A stretch of DNA of 64,000 bases from an uncultured Porphyromonadaceae bacterium (GCA_947643165.1 CANRVB010000005.1:1-64000); one strand, 5' to 3'. Positions 44,599 to 53,161 are shown, counted from the first letter of the stretch. Notes: generated by a model not told the origin, from the letters alone. Translations and numbers: made by a program.

Positions 44599-44623
44599 GT
44601 TGCCCCGCGGGGCGCGGGGCAAC
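44599..44623 (-). other. Very stable hairpin between the major subunit and anchor genes
   Basis: A perfect 10-bp stem (GTTGCCCCGC / GCGGGGCAAC) with a 5-nt loop, 25 nt after the major subunit stop. No T-run follows on the mRNA strand, so it is more likely an mRNA-stabilising or attenuating structure than a full terminator. Confidence 0.65.
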
Positions 44624-44647
44624 TCCGTCAATAGCTATAAGTGGGGT

Positions 44648-46582
44648 TTAGAATTCGATGTTGTTGAGACGAACTACCCAGTCGAGTACTTCACAAGTAA
44701 CCTTGAAGTAAACTTGAGGAGTCTCATCAGGAGTCCAGGGATCGGGAGGTGTGTCGGTGGGAAGACCGAATGCGCTGATGTTGTCAACCTTGAGCTTGTA
44801 GATGTTGTTGCGAACGGTAGCAAACTCCATCGCACCCATTTCTGCGGGTCGGTTGTTGTTGTTGTGACGGTTGTAGTAGTAGTAGTAACAGTAGTAGTGA
44901 TTTTTGCCATCAGTACCAACGGTCGGCTGATATGCAATGAGGTCGAACTCCTTAAGTTCAGCATTGGTCAGACCGTCCTTAACTGTTACTGTTACACTTT
45001 CAGCTGTGAACATGTTTTCAGCTGTAGTTGGATTACCGTCGCCGTCTGTAACAGTGAAGATGCCCTTGGCGGCAGCTTCTACAAACTTAGTGCGAATCTC
45101 AGAAGCCTCATGGCTCTTGGCGTAGTTATAGAGAGCTGTAGCGTTGCCAAATGTCATGACAAGGTTTGAGTTGCTGCTCTGAGTGTTGTCGCTTTCGCGG
45201 AAAGCAAAGATAGCATCGCCAGCAGTCATGGCTGTGCGGAGAGCTGTTGAGAGAGCATCATTGTTGACATTTTCTTCAACAGCCAGAATCTCAGCCTTGA
45301 ACGCGATACCTGTTGTTACACCCTGTACCTGACTGTTGATTGAGGGCAGGGGATTTTCTGTAGCGTAGCGCCAGATCTTGTAGTCGGCAACGTCGAGATC
45401 GCTGTTATTCGGCCAAAGAGGCTTCTGTACGCTCTCATGGATGTCATCAACCGAAGGAGTAGTGATCGGAGTAAATGTGATGTTATAGGGGATACCCTGA
45501 TTCTCGCCATTGTACAGCGGAATGAAATACTTGGCGATGAGGTCAGCAGAAGGTACAGCCTTGGATGCAGCAGCGCTTTCAGCATAGGTCTTGATCAGTT
45601 GTGCATTAGGACCTACCACATAGTTGGTGCTTGTTTCCTTACCACAAAGAACCATATTTTCTGGCATACCATCGGTTGAGGCATTTCTGAACAGATAGAA
45701 CTCTTTGGCTTCGTTGAAGAGTCCGAGCTCCTGAACTTCTACGTAGGCATATGTCTTGTTCTGACCGCTGGTTGTCTCCTTGATGGGATAACGGTTTTTG
45801 CCGTCAACACCCTCAATCTGAGTCTGCTTGAAGTCGAAGCGGCAAGATGTACGCTCAACTCTTACCTTACCAAGGTCAAAGGCTTTTGCTTTGGTGTTAT
45901 TGTTGGCAAGGAGGTTTTCCCATGTGTCAAGCACGCATGAATGTGTCTCTGCGTTGGTCATCAGGAAGTTCTGAGACTGGGCAATCTCAACAGTCACGGG
46001 ATTGGCGCTATAGTTTCCTTCTGTTGCGATAGATGCGATCAGAGCGTTGATAGAAGCACCTGATGACAGACCGCTTATTGTTGAGGCGATACCGCTTGTC
46101 GGGTTACAAATAGTGAATACATAAACTGTACGGTCTGCCTCACTTGCTCCTTTTGCGATCTCTTCGATTGCTGTAGACTGGAACTGCATCACGAACGTAG
46201 GTTCAGCTGCAGTGCCGGTATTTGATGCATCAGAGTTGGGAGTACCAGCGCTCTGCTGATCGGCAATAGCGTTTGTCGATGTTACATACTTGTAGGTATA
46301 AGGCTCGGCATTGCCGTCGCGGGTAGCGAGAATCACTGTGATGTTGTTCACATTGTTCTCATAATCCTGACCAAATTCGTAGCCATTGTTTGATTCAGGA
46401 GGATCACCATTATCGGTAGTCTCCGAACGCGAACCCATAGAGCTTGGGAGCTGTAGGGTGATTCGTGTATAGAAATCACCTGTAGCATCCTGACCGCCCT
46501 GCTCGTTGCCGGGCATGTCGTCGGAGCATGACCATAGGCTTGCGACCATGGCCAGTGCTGTGAATTTAGCTAAATGTTTCAT
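44648..46582 (-). CDS. Mfa1-family major fimbrial subunit
   Basis: 644 residues with a lipoprotein signal (SLWSC, Cys19), as expected for type V pilins that are lipidated, exported and then cut by a gingipain-like protease. The N-terminal domain (FYTRITLQLPSS, NNITVILATRDG, YVFTICNP) and the larger C-terminal domain, ending PQVYFKVTCEVLDWVVRLNNIEF-type strands, match the Mfa1 family layout. A tract of His, Asn and Tyr repeats (YYCYYYYYNRHNNNN, near residue 575) is unusual. Gene order DUF3575, DUF3868, this protein, FimB-like supports a shaft-forming role. At 644 residues it is longer than Mfa1. Confidence 0.83.
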   Translation of the reverse strand: MKHLAKFTALAMVASLWSCSDDMPGNEQGGQDATGDFYTRITLQLPSSMGSRSETTDNGDPPESNNGYEFGQDYENNVNNITVILATRDGNAEPYTYKYVTSTNAIADQQSAGTPNSDASNTGTAAEPTFVMQFQSTAIEEIAKGASEADRTVYVFTICNPTSGIASTISGLSSGASINALIASIATEGNYSANPVTVEIAQSQNFLMTNAETHSCVLDTWENLLANNNTKAKAFDLGKVRVERTSCRFDFKQTQIEGVDGKNRYPIKETTSGQNKTYAYVEVQELGLFNEAKEFYLFRNASTDGMPENMVLCGKETSTNYVVGPNAQLIKTYAESAAASKAVPSADLIAKYFIPLYNGENQGIPYNITFTPITTPSVDDIHESVQKPLWPNNSDLDVADYKIWRYATENPLPSINSQVQGVTTGIAFKAEILAVEENVNNDALSTALRTAMTAGDAIFAFRESDNTQSSNSNLVMTFGNATALYNYAKSHEASEIRTKFVEAAAKGIFTVTDGDGNPTTAENMFTAESVTVTVKDGLTNAELKEFDLIAYQPTVGTDGKNHYYCYYYYYNRHNNNNRPAEMGAMEFATVRNNIYKLKVDNISAFGLPTDTPPDPWTPDETPQVYFKVTCEVLDWVVRLNNIEF

Positions 46583-46652
46583 TGTGTTGAAAGTGATTGA
46601 TTGTATTTAATATAGATGTTGTTTCGGATGGATGGGGGAGAGGAGGAGGGGA

Positions 46653-48092
46653 TCAGTTTTGCTGCCCGCTGAGGCGCTGTATGCGCTCGATCTGGCTGAT
46701 GGCTTCGGGGGCGTCGCTGATGTGGAGGCGGGCTGCCTGGCGGAGGTAGTCGAGGGCGCGGTCGTTGTCGCCCTGGAGGGCGGCGAGGATGCCTCGGGCG
46801 TAGATTGCCTCGGGGGAGTCGCCGGCTTTGGCGAGGTAGGAGGCTGCGGTGGAGAGGTCGCGCCGCTGCATGGCTGTGTTTGCGGCGTTGAGGTTGGCTA
46901 TCTCGCTGTCGGGGTACATGCGCACGGCGGTCTCGAAGATCTGGTTGAATTCGTCGCTACCGGGCTGGCATGACTGTGCGGCGAGGTAGAATTCGTTTAG
47001 GCTGAGCTTCTGTGGCTCTGTGCGGACGAGGCGCTTGATCTCGTTGACGTCGGTGAAGCTGCGTATGTCGAAGTCGATTGTGTAATCGGAGTGACGGAGG
47101 GCGGGGTAGACGTTCTGGAGGATGTAGCTGTATTGCTGGGGGTAGTCGGTGCGAATCTTGCGGTCGCGAGCGTCGGGCTCGATGGATTCGTTGTCGGCGA
47201 TCGCGAGGATGGCCTGGCTGTTGTCGATGGTAGCTGTTGAGAGCCAGTTGCGTAGCCCCTGCCAGTCTTCGGGCTCGAAGCTGGTGTGGAAGAGGGTGGG
47301 GCTGAAGTTGTAGAGGCGGATGACGTAGTCCTTGAGGGCCTCTGTGCGTCCCTTAGCAAGGCGGGTGTTGTTGGCGTAGGATCCTTCGGGTGAGGCGTAG
47401 CCTTTGATGGAGATGGAGCGTACGGTTATGTCGGGGTCGCCGGCCACGGAGTCGATGGTGGCTCGGATCTTGGCGAGCTCGGTGGTGTTGCGGCGGTAGT
47501 CGGGGTAGATCTCGGTGCGGTTGACGGGGAAGTCGATGAATGCGCGCCCTGTGACGCTGCGGCTCTTGACGGCTTCGGCGTTGGGGCGGATGAACTGGAA
47601 GTGAGGCTGGAAGGGGCGCGGCATCTCGAAGGTGGAGAGGGTGAGGAGATCGCGTCCGATGACATTGGAGCAGCATCCGTAGTCGGTGCGCTCGATTGAG
47701 AGGGTTGATCCGTCCATCCAGTCCTGCCAGGGGATGAGGGCCTGGTAGGCGTAGGTAGCGGGTGCCTGTGCGGTGGTGTACATCTGGTCGGCGCGGGCCT
47801 GAGAGGCGGAGAATTCGTTGCGCTGGTAGTAGATGTAGCGGTTGCGTCCGTAGATGCCTATGCTGGAGAGGTTGATGGAGTCGTTGAGGTTGGAGAGGCG
47901 GGGGGTGATGACGGCGGCGGTGTTAGATCCGACGGTCATCTGGTGGAGGGGTATGTTGATTTGTACCTGCAGGAAGTTGCCTTGGCGGGTGATCGATGCT
48001 CCGTTGACCTGAGGCATTGTGACCTTGTCGGCCGCGAGGATGGCTGGTGCGAGGGCTGACATGGCGAGCAGGATGGTGATGGATGGTTTCAT
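46653..48092 (-). CDS. DUF3868 protein with OmpA-like and TPR-like parts
   Basis: 479 residues with a signal peptide (MKPSITILLAMSALAPAILA). The first 150 residues are DUF3868 (beta-rich, IPLHQMTVGSNTAAVITPRL); the middle SISIKGYASPEGSYANNTRLAKGRTEAL is an OmpA-like peptidoglycan-binding motif; the last 110 residues are helical repeats of TPR type (NLNAANTAMQRRDLSTAASYLAKAG). It recurs upstream of type V pilin genes, where it probably helps assembly or links the pilus base to the cell wall. Eighteen bases separate it from the DUF3575 gene. Confidence 0.85.
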   Translation of the reverse strand: MKPSITILLAMSALAPAILAADKVTMPQVNGASITRQGNFLQVQINIPLHQMTVGSNTAAVITPRLSNLNDSINLSSIGIYGRNRYIYYQRNEFSASQARADQMYTTAQAPATYAYQALIPWQDWMDGSTLSIERTDYGCCSNVIGRDLLTLSTFEMPRPFQPHFQFIRPNAEAVKSRSVTGRAFIDFPVNRTEIYPDYRRNTTELAKIRATIDSVAGDPDITVRSISIKGYASPEGSYANNTRLAKGRTEALKDYVIRLYNFSPTLFHTSFEPEDWQGLRNWLSTATIDNSQAILAIADNESIEPDARDRKIRTDYPQQYSYILQNVYPALRHSDYTIDFDIRSFTDVNEIKRLVRTEPQKLSLNEFYLAAQSCQPGSDEFNQIFETAVRMYPDSEIANLNAANTAMQRRDLSTAASYLAKAGDSPEAIYARGILAALQGDNDRALDYLRQAARLHISDAPEAISQIERIQRLSGQQN

Positions 48093-48111
48093 GATGGTGT
48101 GCTGTTTCCGG

Positions 48112-48702
48112 TTAGAATACGTAAACGAGGTTTAGGGCTGCTTTGGTAGGTCCTACGTAGTTGTGGGGCTTGTTGCTGTCGACTTTTTTGCCGCAAGAGG
48201 CGCAGCGGTAAGTGCTGTAGCGTGTGTAGGCCCATCCGATGCCGATCTCAGCTTCGAGGTTCCAGTGGCGGCTGAGCATCCAGGCGTAGCCGTAGCCGAT
48301 ACCGGCTCCGGCGTACCATCCCTGATAGCGGAGGTCGCGGAGCTTTCGTGCGTCGGTGCCGAGCATGTTCCAGTGTCCGTTGAATCCTCCGATGTTGTAT
48401 TGTCCACCCATTATGTGGAGGGCGAAGAAGTGTCCGCCCATTCTCTCGCAGAGCCAGTAGCGTGCTTCGGGCATTGCGTACCAGTGCTTCCAGCGCCGAC
48501 CGTGGGAAAGGGTCCATGCATTGAGCTCGCCTGTGAGGTCGATTGTCCATTTGGGTGCGAGACCAATCTCGATGCCTGCGTTGGGGTTGAGCAGGCCGTC
48601 GGCTATAGCGTTGGTTTTGATGGCGACTTCCTGTGCGGAGATGCGCGCAGGGAGGCAGATGGAGAAACCGAGCAGGAGGCCGATGAAAAGTTTACGTATC
48701 AT
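48112..48702 (-). CDS. DUF3575 outer-membrane protein of the pilus operon
   Basis: 196 residues with a signal peptide (MIRKLFIGLLLGFSICLPARISA). VAIKTNAIADGLLNPNAGIEIGL is the DUF3575 signature, and alternating aromatic strands to a terminal Phe (NLVYVF) indicate a small beta-barrel. A CASCGKK pair of cysteines could bind metal or form a disulfide. First gene of the pilus operon; its exact part in pilus biogenesis is not known. Confidence 0.88.
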   Translation of the reverse strand: MIRKLFIGLLLGFSICLPARISAQEVAIKTNAIADGLLNPNAGIEIGLAPKWTIDLTGELNAWTLSHGRRWKHWYAMPEARYWLCERMGGHFFALHIMGGQYNIGGFNGHWNMLGTDARKLRDLRYQGWYAGAGIGYGYAWMLSRHWNLEAEIGIGWAYTRYSTYRCASCGKKVDSNKPHNYVGPTKAALNLVYVF

Positions 48703-48762
48703 GACGTTGAGATGTTGTCGAATCCATCCCTTTATCCCTGAAATGTGTGTCCGCCGGGGGCT

Positions 48763-48835
48763 TGGCTGCTTGGGGCCGTTTGTGGCTTTGGCTGCCGGGG
48801 CTGCGTGGGCTGCCTTTGTGGCTGCTTGGGGCCGT
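48763..48835. repeat. 17-nt direct repeat in the pilus operon leader
   Basis: TGGCTGCTTGGGGCCGT occurs at 48763-48779 and again at 48819-48835, 56 nt apart, with further GGCTGC words between. Confidence 0.8.
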
Positions 48836-48954
48836 ATCCCTGGGGTAATCCCGATGAGGTTTTGCCGTCCGGGACCGTTGCGGACAGTGGCAGAGCTAAA
48901 AGTTGGATTAAATCAGCTATTTAAATTGATCCCGTCAGTTGCGGGACTTTGCCG

Positions 48955-48962
48955 CAAAATTA
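48955..48962 (-). promoter_or_regulatory. -7 box of the pilus operon
   Basis: TAATTTTG on the minus strand, about 250 nt before the DUF3575 start. The -33 area (about 48983) has no clear TTTG, and a G10 run begins 37 nt upstream of the box. Confidence 0.45.
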
Positions 48963-48998
48963 CTAAAAATTTCGTATGTGAAAAAAGACTAAGATTTA

Positions 48999-49008
48999 CC
49001 CCCCCCCC
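48999..49008 (-). repeat. Homopolymer of ten G next to the pilus promoter
   Basis: Ten consecutive C on the plus strand (G10 on the transcribed orientation), placed around -42 to -51 relative to the predicted start. Confidence 0.85.
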
Positions 49009-49089
49009 GTTAATTAACCATAATTAACAGATGGTGGTGAACAACCGGGCGTGGAGGGCGTCAGGCGGGGGTGCGGGCGATAAAAAGAT

Positions 49090-49121
49090 GGCCCCTTGTA
49101 ACGATGGTGTTACAAGGGGCC
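49090..49121 (-). terminator. Terminator of tRNA-Leu
   Basis: A perfect 13-bp stem (49090-49102 / 49109-49121) with a 6-nt loop, followed on the minus strand by CATCTTTTTA. Confidence 0.85.
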
Positions 49122-49126
49122 TGGTG

Positions 49127-49207
49127 TGCGCATGGGGGGACTCGAACCCCCACGTCGTGAGACACCAGATCCTAAGTCTGGCGCGGCTGCCATTACGCCA
49201 CATGCGC
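49127..49207 (-). tRNA. tRNA-Leu (anticodon TAG)
   Basis: On the minus strand a 7-bp acceptor stem (GCGCATG with CATGCGC), the anticodon arm CCAGA-CTTAGGA-TCTGG giving TAG, a long variable arm, and the T arm GGGGGTTCGAGTCCCCC are all present. Length is 81 nt and the discriminator base is A. The 3' CCA is not encoded. Confidence 0.93.
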
Positions 49208-49360
49208 AAACGTGGTGCAAAGGTAGGGATAATTTCCGGGATATGCAAACTTTTCGGCGGGAGAGGTGGCGGGCAGGGTGGTGATGAGGGGGTAAAAGCA
49301 TACCCGGCGCTGACGGGGAGGGTGGCGCCGGGTATGGTGGATATAGTGGGATGTAGGGGG

Positions 49361-50998
49361 TCAGAACTTGAATCCTAAGGAGAGGACGAGCTCGGAGTCG
49401 GTGTTGTCGATTTTGGACTGTACGGGGAGCGGGGTGTAGTCGTTGGCTGTGTAGGGCTGGAATTCGCTCTGGCGGTAGCGGTTTACGTATGCCATGTCGG
49501 CATAGAACGACTGGTAGCGGTAGCCGATGCCGCAGGTGATGTAGCGGGTGTCGCGGTCCATTGTGAATGATGGGGTAGTTCCGCAGTCCTGCGGGCCTTC
49601 AGTGTAGACGTCGTTACGGCCGTCGCGCATGTAGCTGGTTGTCGGTGTGCTCTCATATGAGAAACCGGCACGCAGGCTCCAGTGGCGGTCGAGGCGGTAT
49701 TCGGCTCCGATGCGGATGATGTTTGTCGACTGGTAGTAGTCTTTGACGTCCTGGTTCATGTAGACGTATTCGTTGCCCTGGGTGTTGCGGATCGACATGT
49801 TCTGGTAGGGGCGGTATTCATAGTCGAAGCTGATGATTGCTTGTCCGCCGAGGACTGTGGCCGCCGAGGCGATGAGTCGCCAGGGTGTGCGTAGCTTGTA
49901 GTCGATCTCGTAGTTCCAGCCGTCGTTTGTCTCGGCGTAGCTGTTGTAGCCTGATGAGTAGTCGTAGGCTACCTGCGCCCATGATTGCTGGGTGAGGTTG
50001 CAGTAGGTGGGGGTGTGGACGGCAAGGCCGAGGCGGAGTTCGTTGATGGGGCGGACTATGACGCCGGCTTTGAAGTTGAATCCCGATCCGGAGATGTGCT
50101 TCCATGAGTCGAGGTCGTAACCGGCGGTGCCTGTCTCGACGCCGTTGCCGGCGTTGTTGACTATGAGGGCGTTGTTGATGTCCTCCTTGTAGTAGGTGTT
50201 CGAGGTGTAGCTGATGTCGGTTATTCCGAAGCCTACGCCCCAGTAGAGTACGTCCATCACGTTTCCGCCGAAATCGATGTTGTATTCGTCGATGTAGCCC
50301 GATTCGCGGGTCTCAAAGGAGTTGAAGCCTGATGAACCGTTCTGCCATAGGCCCTGATAGGAGTTGTCGTCGTTGAATGTTCCGTCGGGGTTTACGGTAG
50401 GATTGATGAGGTAGGAGTTGTAGGCGAGGATGCTCATCCAGGGAGCCTGGCTCTGGGTGTATGGGTTGTAGTTTTCGCCGAAGGCTGTCAGGTCGGCCTG
50501 GCTCCAACCGGCATATCCGTTGTTGTTGGCCGATGTCACACCGGCTATGAAGTTTGAGAATGAACCCTGCATGCTGCGCTCGCCGCCGGCATATACGCGG
50601 TCGAATGAGTTGGTGCGGTTGTATGTCGCGCCGAAGTTGAGGAACGGCATGACGTCGCTTCCGGTGAATATTGAGCCGATGTAGCCGAAGTTGTTGCAGG
50701 CAAACTTGGTCTGGTTTCCGGAGTATGATGCGCCGGCGGTGTTTGTCTTGTAGTGCTGCATATTTAGATCGAGCGTGACGCCGACTTCGCTGCTGCGGTA
50801 AACGCCTATGCCTCCGGGGTTCTGTCCGAGAGTGGATAGATCGCCTCCGAGAGCGCCGAAAGCGCCGCCCATCGACATGAATCGAGCTGTGCCTCTCAGG
50901 TCGCTCTGCGATATGGAGTAAGCATCGAGAGCCGATTGTGCATTGGCCCCGAGTGTGGCGACTGCCGCTGTTGATGCTGCGAGCAATAACTTTTTCAT
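49361..50998 (-). CDS. FadL/OmpP1-like outer-membrane transport protein
   Basis: 545 residues with a signal peptide (MKKLLLAASTAAVATLGANAQ). The mature N-terminus RGTARFMSMGGAFGALGGD followed by LSTLGQNPGGIGVYRSSE is the FadL/TodX-type hatch signature (NPG motif). The remainder is a long run of alternating aromatic beta-strands ending in a terminal Phe (LSLGFKF), as needed for BamA-dependent insertion. It probably forms a channel for hydrophobic compounds; the substrate is unknown. It lies 84 nt downstream of the GPSWGW-repeat protein gene with no terminator between, so the two probably form an operon. Confidence 0.82.
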   Translation of the reverse strand: MKKLLLAASTAAVATLGANAQSALDAYSISQSDLRGTARFMSMGGAFGALGGDLSTLGQNPGGIGVYRSSEVGVTLDLNMQHYKTNTAGASYSGNQTKFACNNFGYIGSIFTGSDVMPFLNFGATYNRTNSFDRVYAGGERSMQGSFSNFIAGVTSANNNGYAGWSQADLTAFGENYNPYTQSQAPWMSILAYNSYLINPTVNPDGTFNDDNSYQGLWQNGSSGFNSFETRESGYIDEYNIDFGGNVMDVLYWGVGFGITDISYTSNTYYKEDINNALIVNNAGNGVETGTAGYDLDSWKHISGSGFNFKAGVIVRPINELRLGLAVHTPTYCNLTQQSWAQVAYDYSSGYNSYAETNDGWNYEIDYKLRTPWRLIASAATVLGGQAIISFDYEYRPYQNMSIRNTQGNEYVYMNQDVKDYYQSTNIIRIGAEYRLDRHWSLRAGFSYESTPTTSYMRDGRNDVYTEGPQDCGTTPSFTMDRDTRYITCGIGYRYQSFYADMAYVNRYRQSEFQPYTANDYTPLPVQSKIDNTDSELVLSLGFKF

Positions 50999-51082
50999 AA
51001 ATAGGTCGTTGAAAGGTTTGTGAGGTTGTCAAGATATGGATCGGGTGGCCGAGTTTGCGGCCACCCGGTTCTGATTAACACA

Positions 51083-52231
51083 TTATCGGCGTCCACCGCC
51101 ACGCGAACCGCCGCCGCTGCTGCGCATTGAACCGCCTCCGGCGCTGCCGCGGAATGATCCGCCCGACGAGCCGCTGCGGAAACTTCCGGTATTGCTGTTG
51201 CGGTAGGTGTTGTTGCTACGGTTCAAGTTGCTGTTGTTGTTATTGTTTGAACGACGGTAGCTGTTGTTCTGTTCGTTGCGGTTGGTAGTATTTCCATTGC
51301 CACGGTAGGATGATCCGCCTGCGCCGGGACGATACTGTGTGCCGCTCTGGTTGTTGGTGTTGCCTGGACGCAATGCGCTTCCTGCAGCCGGACGGTTGCC
51401 TACATTGTTTATGTTCCAGTTCGAGCCGCTGGGTCCGCGGTTGGTTGAACCCGGACGGCGGTAGCTTCCGGCATAGTGGGTGTTTCCGGCTCCGGGACGC
51501 ACGCCGTTGGGATGTCCGCCCATAGGTGGACGCGGTGCGGGATTCCAGCCCCAGGCAGGTCCGCCCCAGCCCCAACTCGGTCCCCAGGCCCAACTCGGAC
51601 CCCAACCCCAGCTTGGGCCCCAGCCCCAACTCGGTCCCCAGGCCCAACTCGGACCCCAACCCCAGCTTGGGCCCCAGCCCCAGCCGAAACTCCAGCTCGG
51701 TCCCCAGGCCCAGCTCGGACCCCAGCCCCAGTTCCATGCCCACGACGGGCCGTTATACCAGAACGGATCGGCGTAGTATGGGTAACCCCAACCCCAATAG
51801 CCGGGATTGTTGACGTAGATATTTACGTTGACGGGATTCTCGGCTGTAGAGTAGTACATCTCCACAAGGTTGTCATCGGGATATTCAACCACAACGTCCG
51901 GGTTGTGGAAACGCTCTATGCGGCGTGTGTAGCTGAAATTGCCCAGAGCCGCCAGCGAGTCGACGGAAATCGAGTCGGTGACGGTGGCCGGTGCGAATAT
52001 GCCTCGGCGGTTGTATTCATCCACAGAGCGCGTGGATGTTCCCGTAGGGGTGTAAGTGTCGGCTGCTGCAAACGAAGCATACTCTGTCTGGCCGGCTGCA
52101 GACCGCTTGATGGTCTTGGCCGTCTTCTTGGCTTTGGAGGCGTCGAAGTAGATATCGTCGTCGTAGTAGCCTTGTGCAGCGACAGTGGCGGTGCCGAGCA
52201 GTGCTGCGAGCATTAATGTTGTAAGCTTCAT
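51083..52231 (-). CDS. Secreted protein with GPSWGW hexapeptide repeats and a low-complexity tail
   Basis: 382 residues. A signal peptide (MKLTTLMLAALLGTATVAAQ) is followed by GYYDDDIYFDASKAKK and a small folded region with VDVVEYPDD-like strands up to about residue 145. Residues 160-225 are repeats of GPSW(G/A)W. The last 150 residues are Gly/Asn/Ser/Arg-rich, ending SRGGGRR, and very basic. I do not recognise a family. The Trp/Gly repeats suggest a surface or periplasmic adhesive or glycan-binding protein. It precedes a FadL-like porin gene. The repeat DNA is nearly perfect and could change copy number. Confidence 0.7.
   Translation of the reverse strand: MKLTTLMLAALLGTATVAAQGYYDDDIYFDASKAKKTAKTIKRSAAGQTEYASFAAADTYTPTGTSTRSVDEYNRRGIFAPATVTDSISVDSLAALGNFSYTRRIERFHNPDVVVEYPDDNLVEMYYSTAENPVNVNIYVNNPGYWGWGYPYYADPFWYNGPSWAWNWGWGPSWAWGPSWSFGWGWGPSWGWGPSWAWGPSWGWGPSWGWGPSWAWGPSWGWGGPAWGWNPAPRPPMGGHPNGVRPGAGNTHYAGSYRRPGSTNRGPSGSNWNINNVGNRPAAGSALRPGNTNNQSGTQYRPGAGGSSYRGNGNTTNRNEQNNSYRRSNNNNNSNLNRSNNTYRNSNTGSFRSGSSGGSFRGSAGGGSMRSSGGGSRGGGRR
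51558..51735. repeat. Tandem 54-bp/18-bp coding repeats
   Basis: Units of 18 bp encode GPSWGW or GPSWAW, and a 54-bp super-unit is repeated about twice with nearly identical sequence, then a degenerate third copy. All lie in frame within the secreted repeat protein. Confidence 0.85.
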
Positions 52232-52314
52232 GTTATGTGAGTGTTAAGTTTGTTCTCGCGTTGGAGTTTTCCGCGATTCTCTGTCTCCCGGATACTTCTA
52301 CGCTTAACTTAACA

Positions 52315-52355
52315 CAAATATAACGCTTATTTTCGGCATTTTGTGCGAAACATCC
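52315..52355 (-). promoter_or_regulatory. Promoter of the GPSWGW-repeat gene, GGATGTTTCGCAC box (copy 3)
   Basis: On the minus strand GGATGTTTCGCAC (52355-52343), 20 nt, TATATTTG (52322-52315). It is the third member of the element seen at 12371 and 38834, and here it precedes a real gene by about 83 nt. Confidence 0.55.
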
Positions 52356-52394
52356 CCTTTTGTTTGCTTTTATATATTTTTTTAACAACAAATA

Positions 52395-52442
52395 GGACAT
52401 CGGACCCGTGTGGCTATGTTCGCCGTCACAGGCCCGGTGTCC
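52395..52442 (-). terminator. Terminator of the HdeD-like gene
   Basis: A 12-bp stem with one mismatch (52395-52406 / 52431-52442) and a 24-nt loop, followed on the minus strand by a TATTTGTTGTT run. Confidence 0.6.
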
Positions 52443-52473
52443 CAGGTCGGATAAGACAAGTGTTATATCTCGT

Positions 52474-53025
52474 TTATTTTGTCAGCGGGCGCATGTCATA
52501 GCTGAACATAGCTATCGAGAAGCCCCAGTAGATGAAAGCAAGTGAGGTGAGGAAACTTGTCATCAGCATATCCTGTACCCATCCGGCTTCAACAAAGAAG
52601 AAGCCTATCACAGTGAGCAGGATGCCGTTTATCAGATATAGCCACCAATACTTGCGGCCGCTGTTTATCACCGCGCTGCATATGGCGCTGATGCCCCAAT
52701 ATACAAAAATCAATGCTATGAAGTAGGGGAAGACAGCCTCCGACAGGACGATGGATCTTACAAGCATGAAACCTATGAACAGGTCGAGAATGCCGCCCGC
52801 AAGCCACCATCCCCAGCCTTTGCCGCGATGTGGGCCGGAGGCTACAAGCAGCTGTACTATACCTGTTAGTACAAGCAGCCATCCGAATATCTGCGAGGCC
52901 ACGGCATAACCGGCTACTGGCCAGAACCAGTAGGAAAATCCGCCGAGAACCATCAATATCCCGACTATCAGTACTACCCACCACGCCTTGGTGCGTCCGA
53001 AGTAGTTCAAATTTAATGCTTTCAT
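52474..53025 (-). CDS. HdeD family (DUF308) membrane protein
   Basis: 183 residues made of six hydrophobic helices in three hairpin pairs, with the repeated pattern GILMVLGGFSYWFWP and GILLTVIGFFFVEAG that marks DUF308. E. coli HdeD helps acid resistance at high cell density; other members are of unknown role, so stress tolerance is only a guess. It is a monocistronic unit divergent from mutS2. Confidence 0.85.
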   Translation of the reverse strand: MKALNLNYFGRTKAWWVVLIVGILMVLGGFSYWFWPVAGYAVASQIFGWLLVLTGIVQLLVASGPHRGKGWGWWLAGGILDLFIGFMLVRSIVLSEAVFPYFIALIFVYWGISAICSAVINSGRKYWWLYLINGILLTVIGFFFVEAGWVQDMLMTSFLTSLAFIYWGFSIAMFSYDMRPLTK

Positions 53026-53161
53026 GAATTTTTTGTTTAGTTGAGTGTGATTTTTATGTACGTTTATAACAAGGACTTAACAAAATTTGTTTAATTTTTT
53101 TGCTGTTATTTGCGCAAAAAACGCCAACTTTGCTGAATATTTTACAGTTTAGTAGCGCACA

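Larger units (their letters stand above)
48703..49126. other. Leader and promoter region of the pilus operon, then tRNA terminator
   Basis: No protein gene. From left to right: a GC-rich leader of about 245 nt with a direct repeat (17 nt, copies at 48763-48779 and 48819-48835), the -7 box at 48955-48962, a G10 tract on the minus strand, an AT-rich stretch, and the terminator of tRNA-Leu. Confidence 0.6.

Noticed and set aside
49127-49207. tRNA-Leu as an integration site for a mobile element
   Set aside because: No integrase, no duplicated tRNA 3' end and no change of gene style beside it.
51558-51735. CRISPR or intergenic satellite
   Set aside because: The repeats keep the reading frame and encode GPSWGW units inside a secreted protein.
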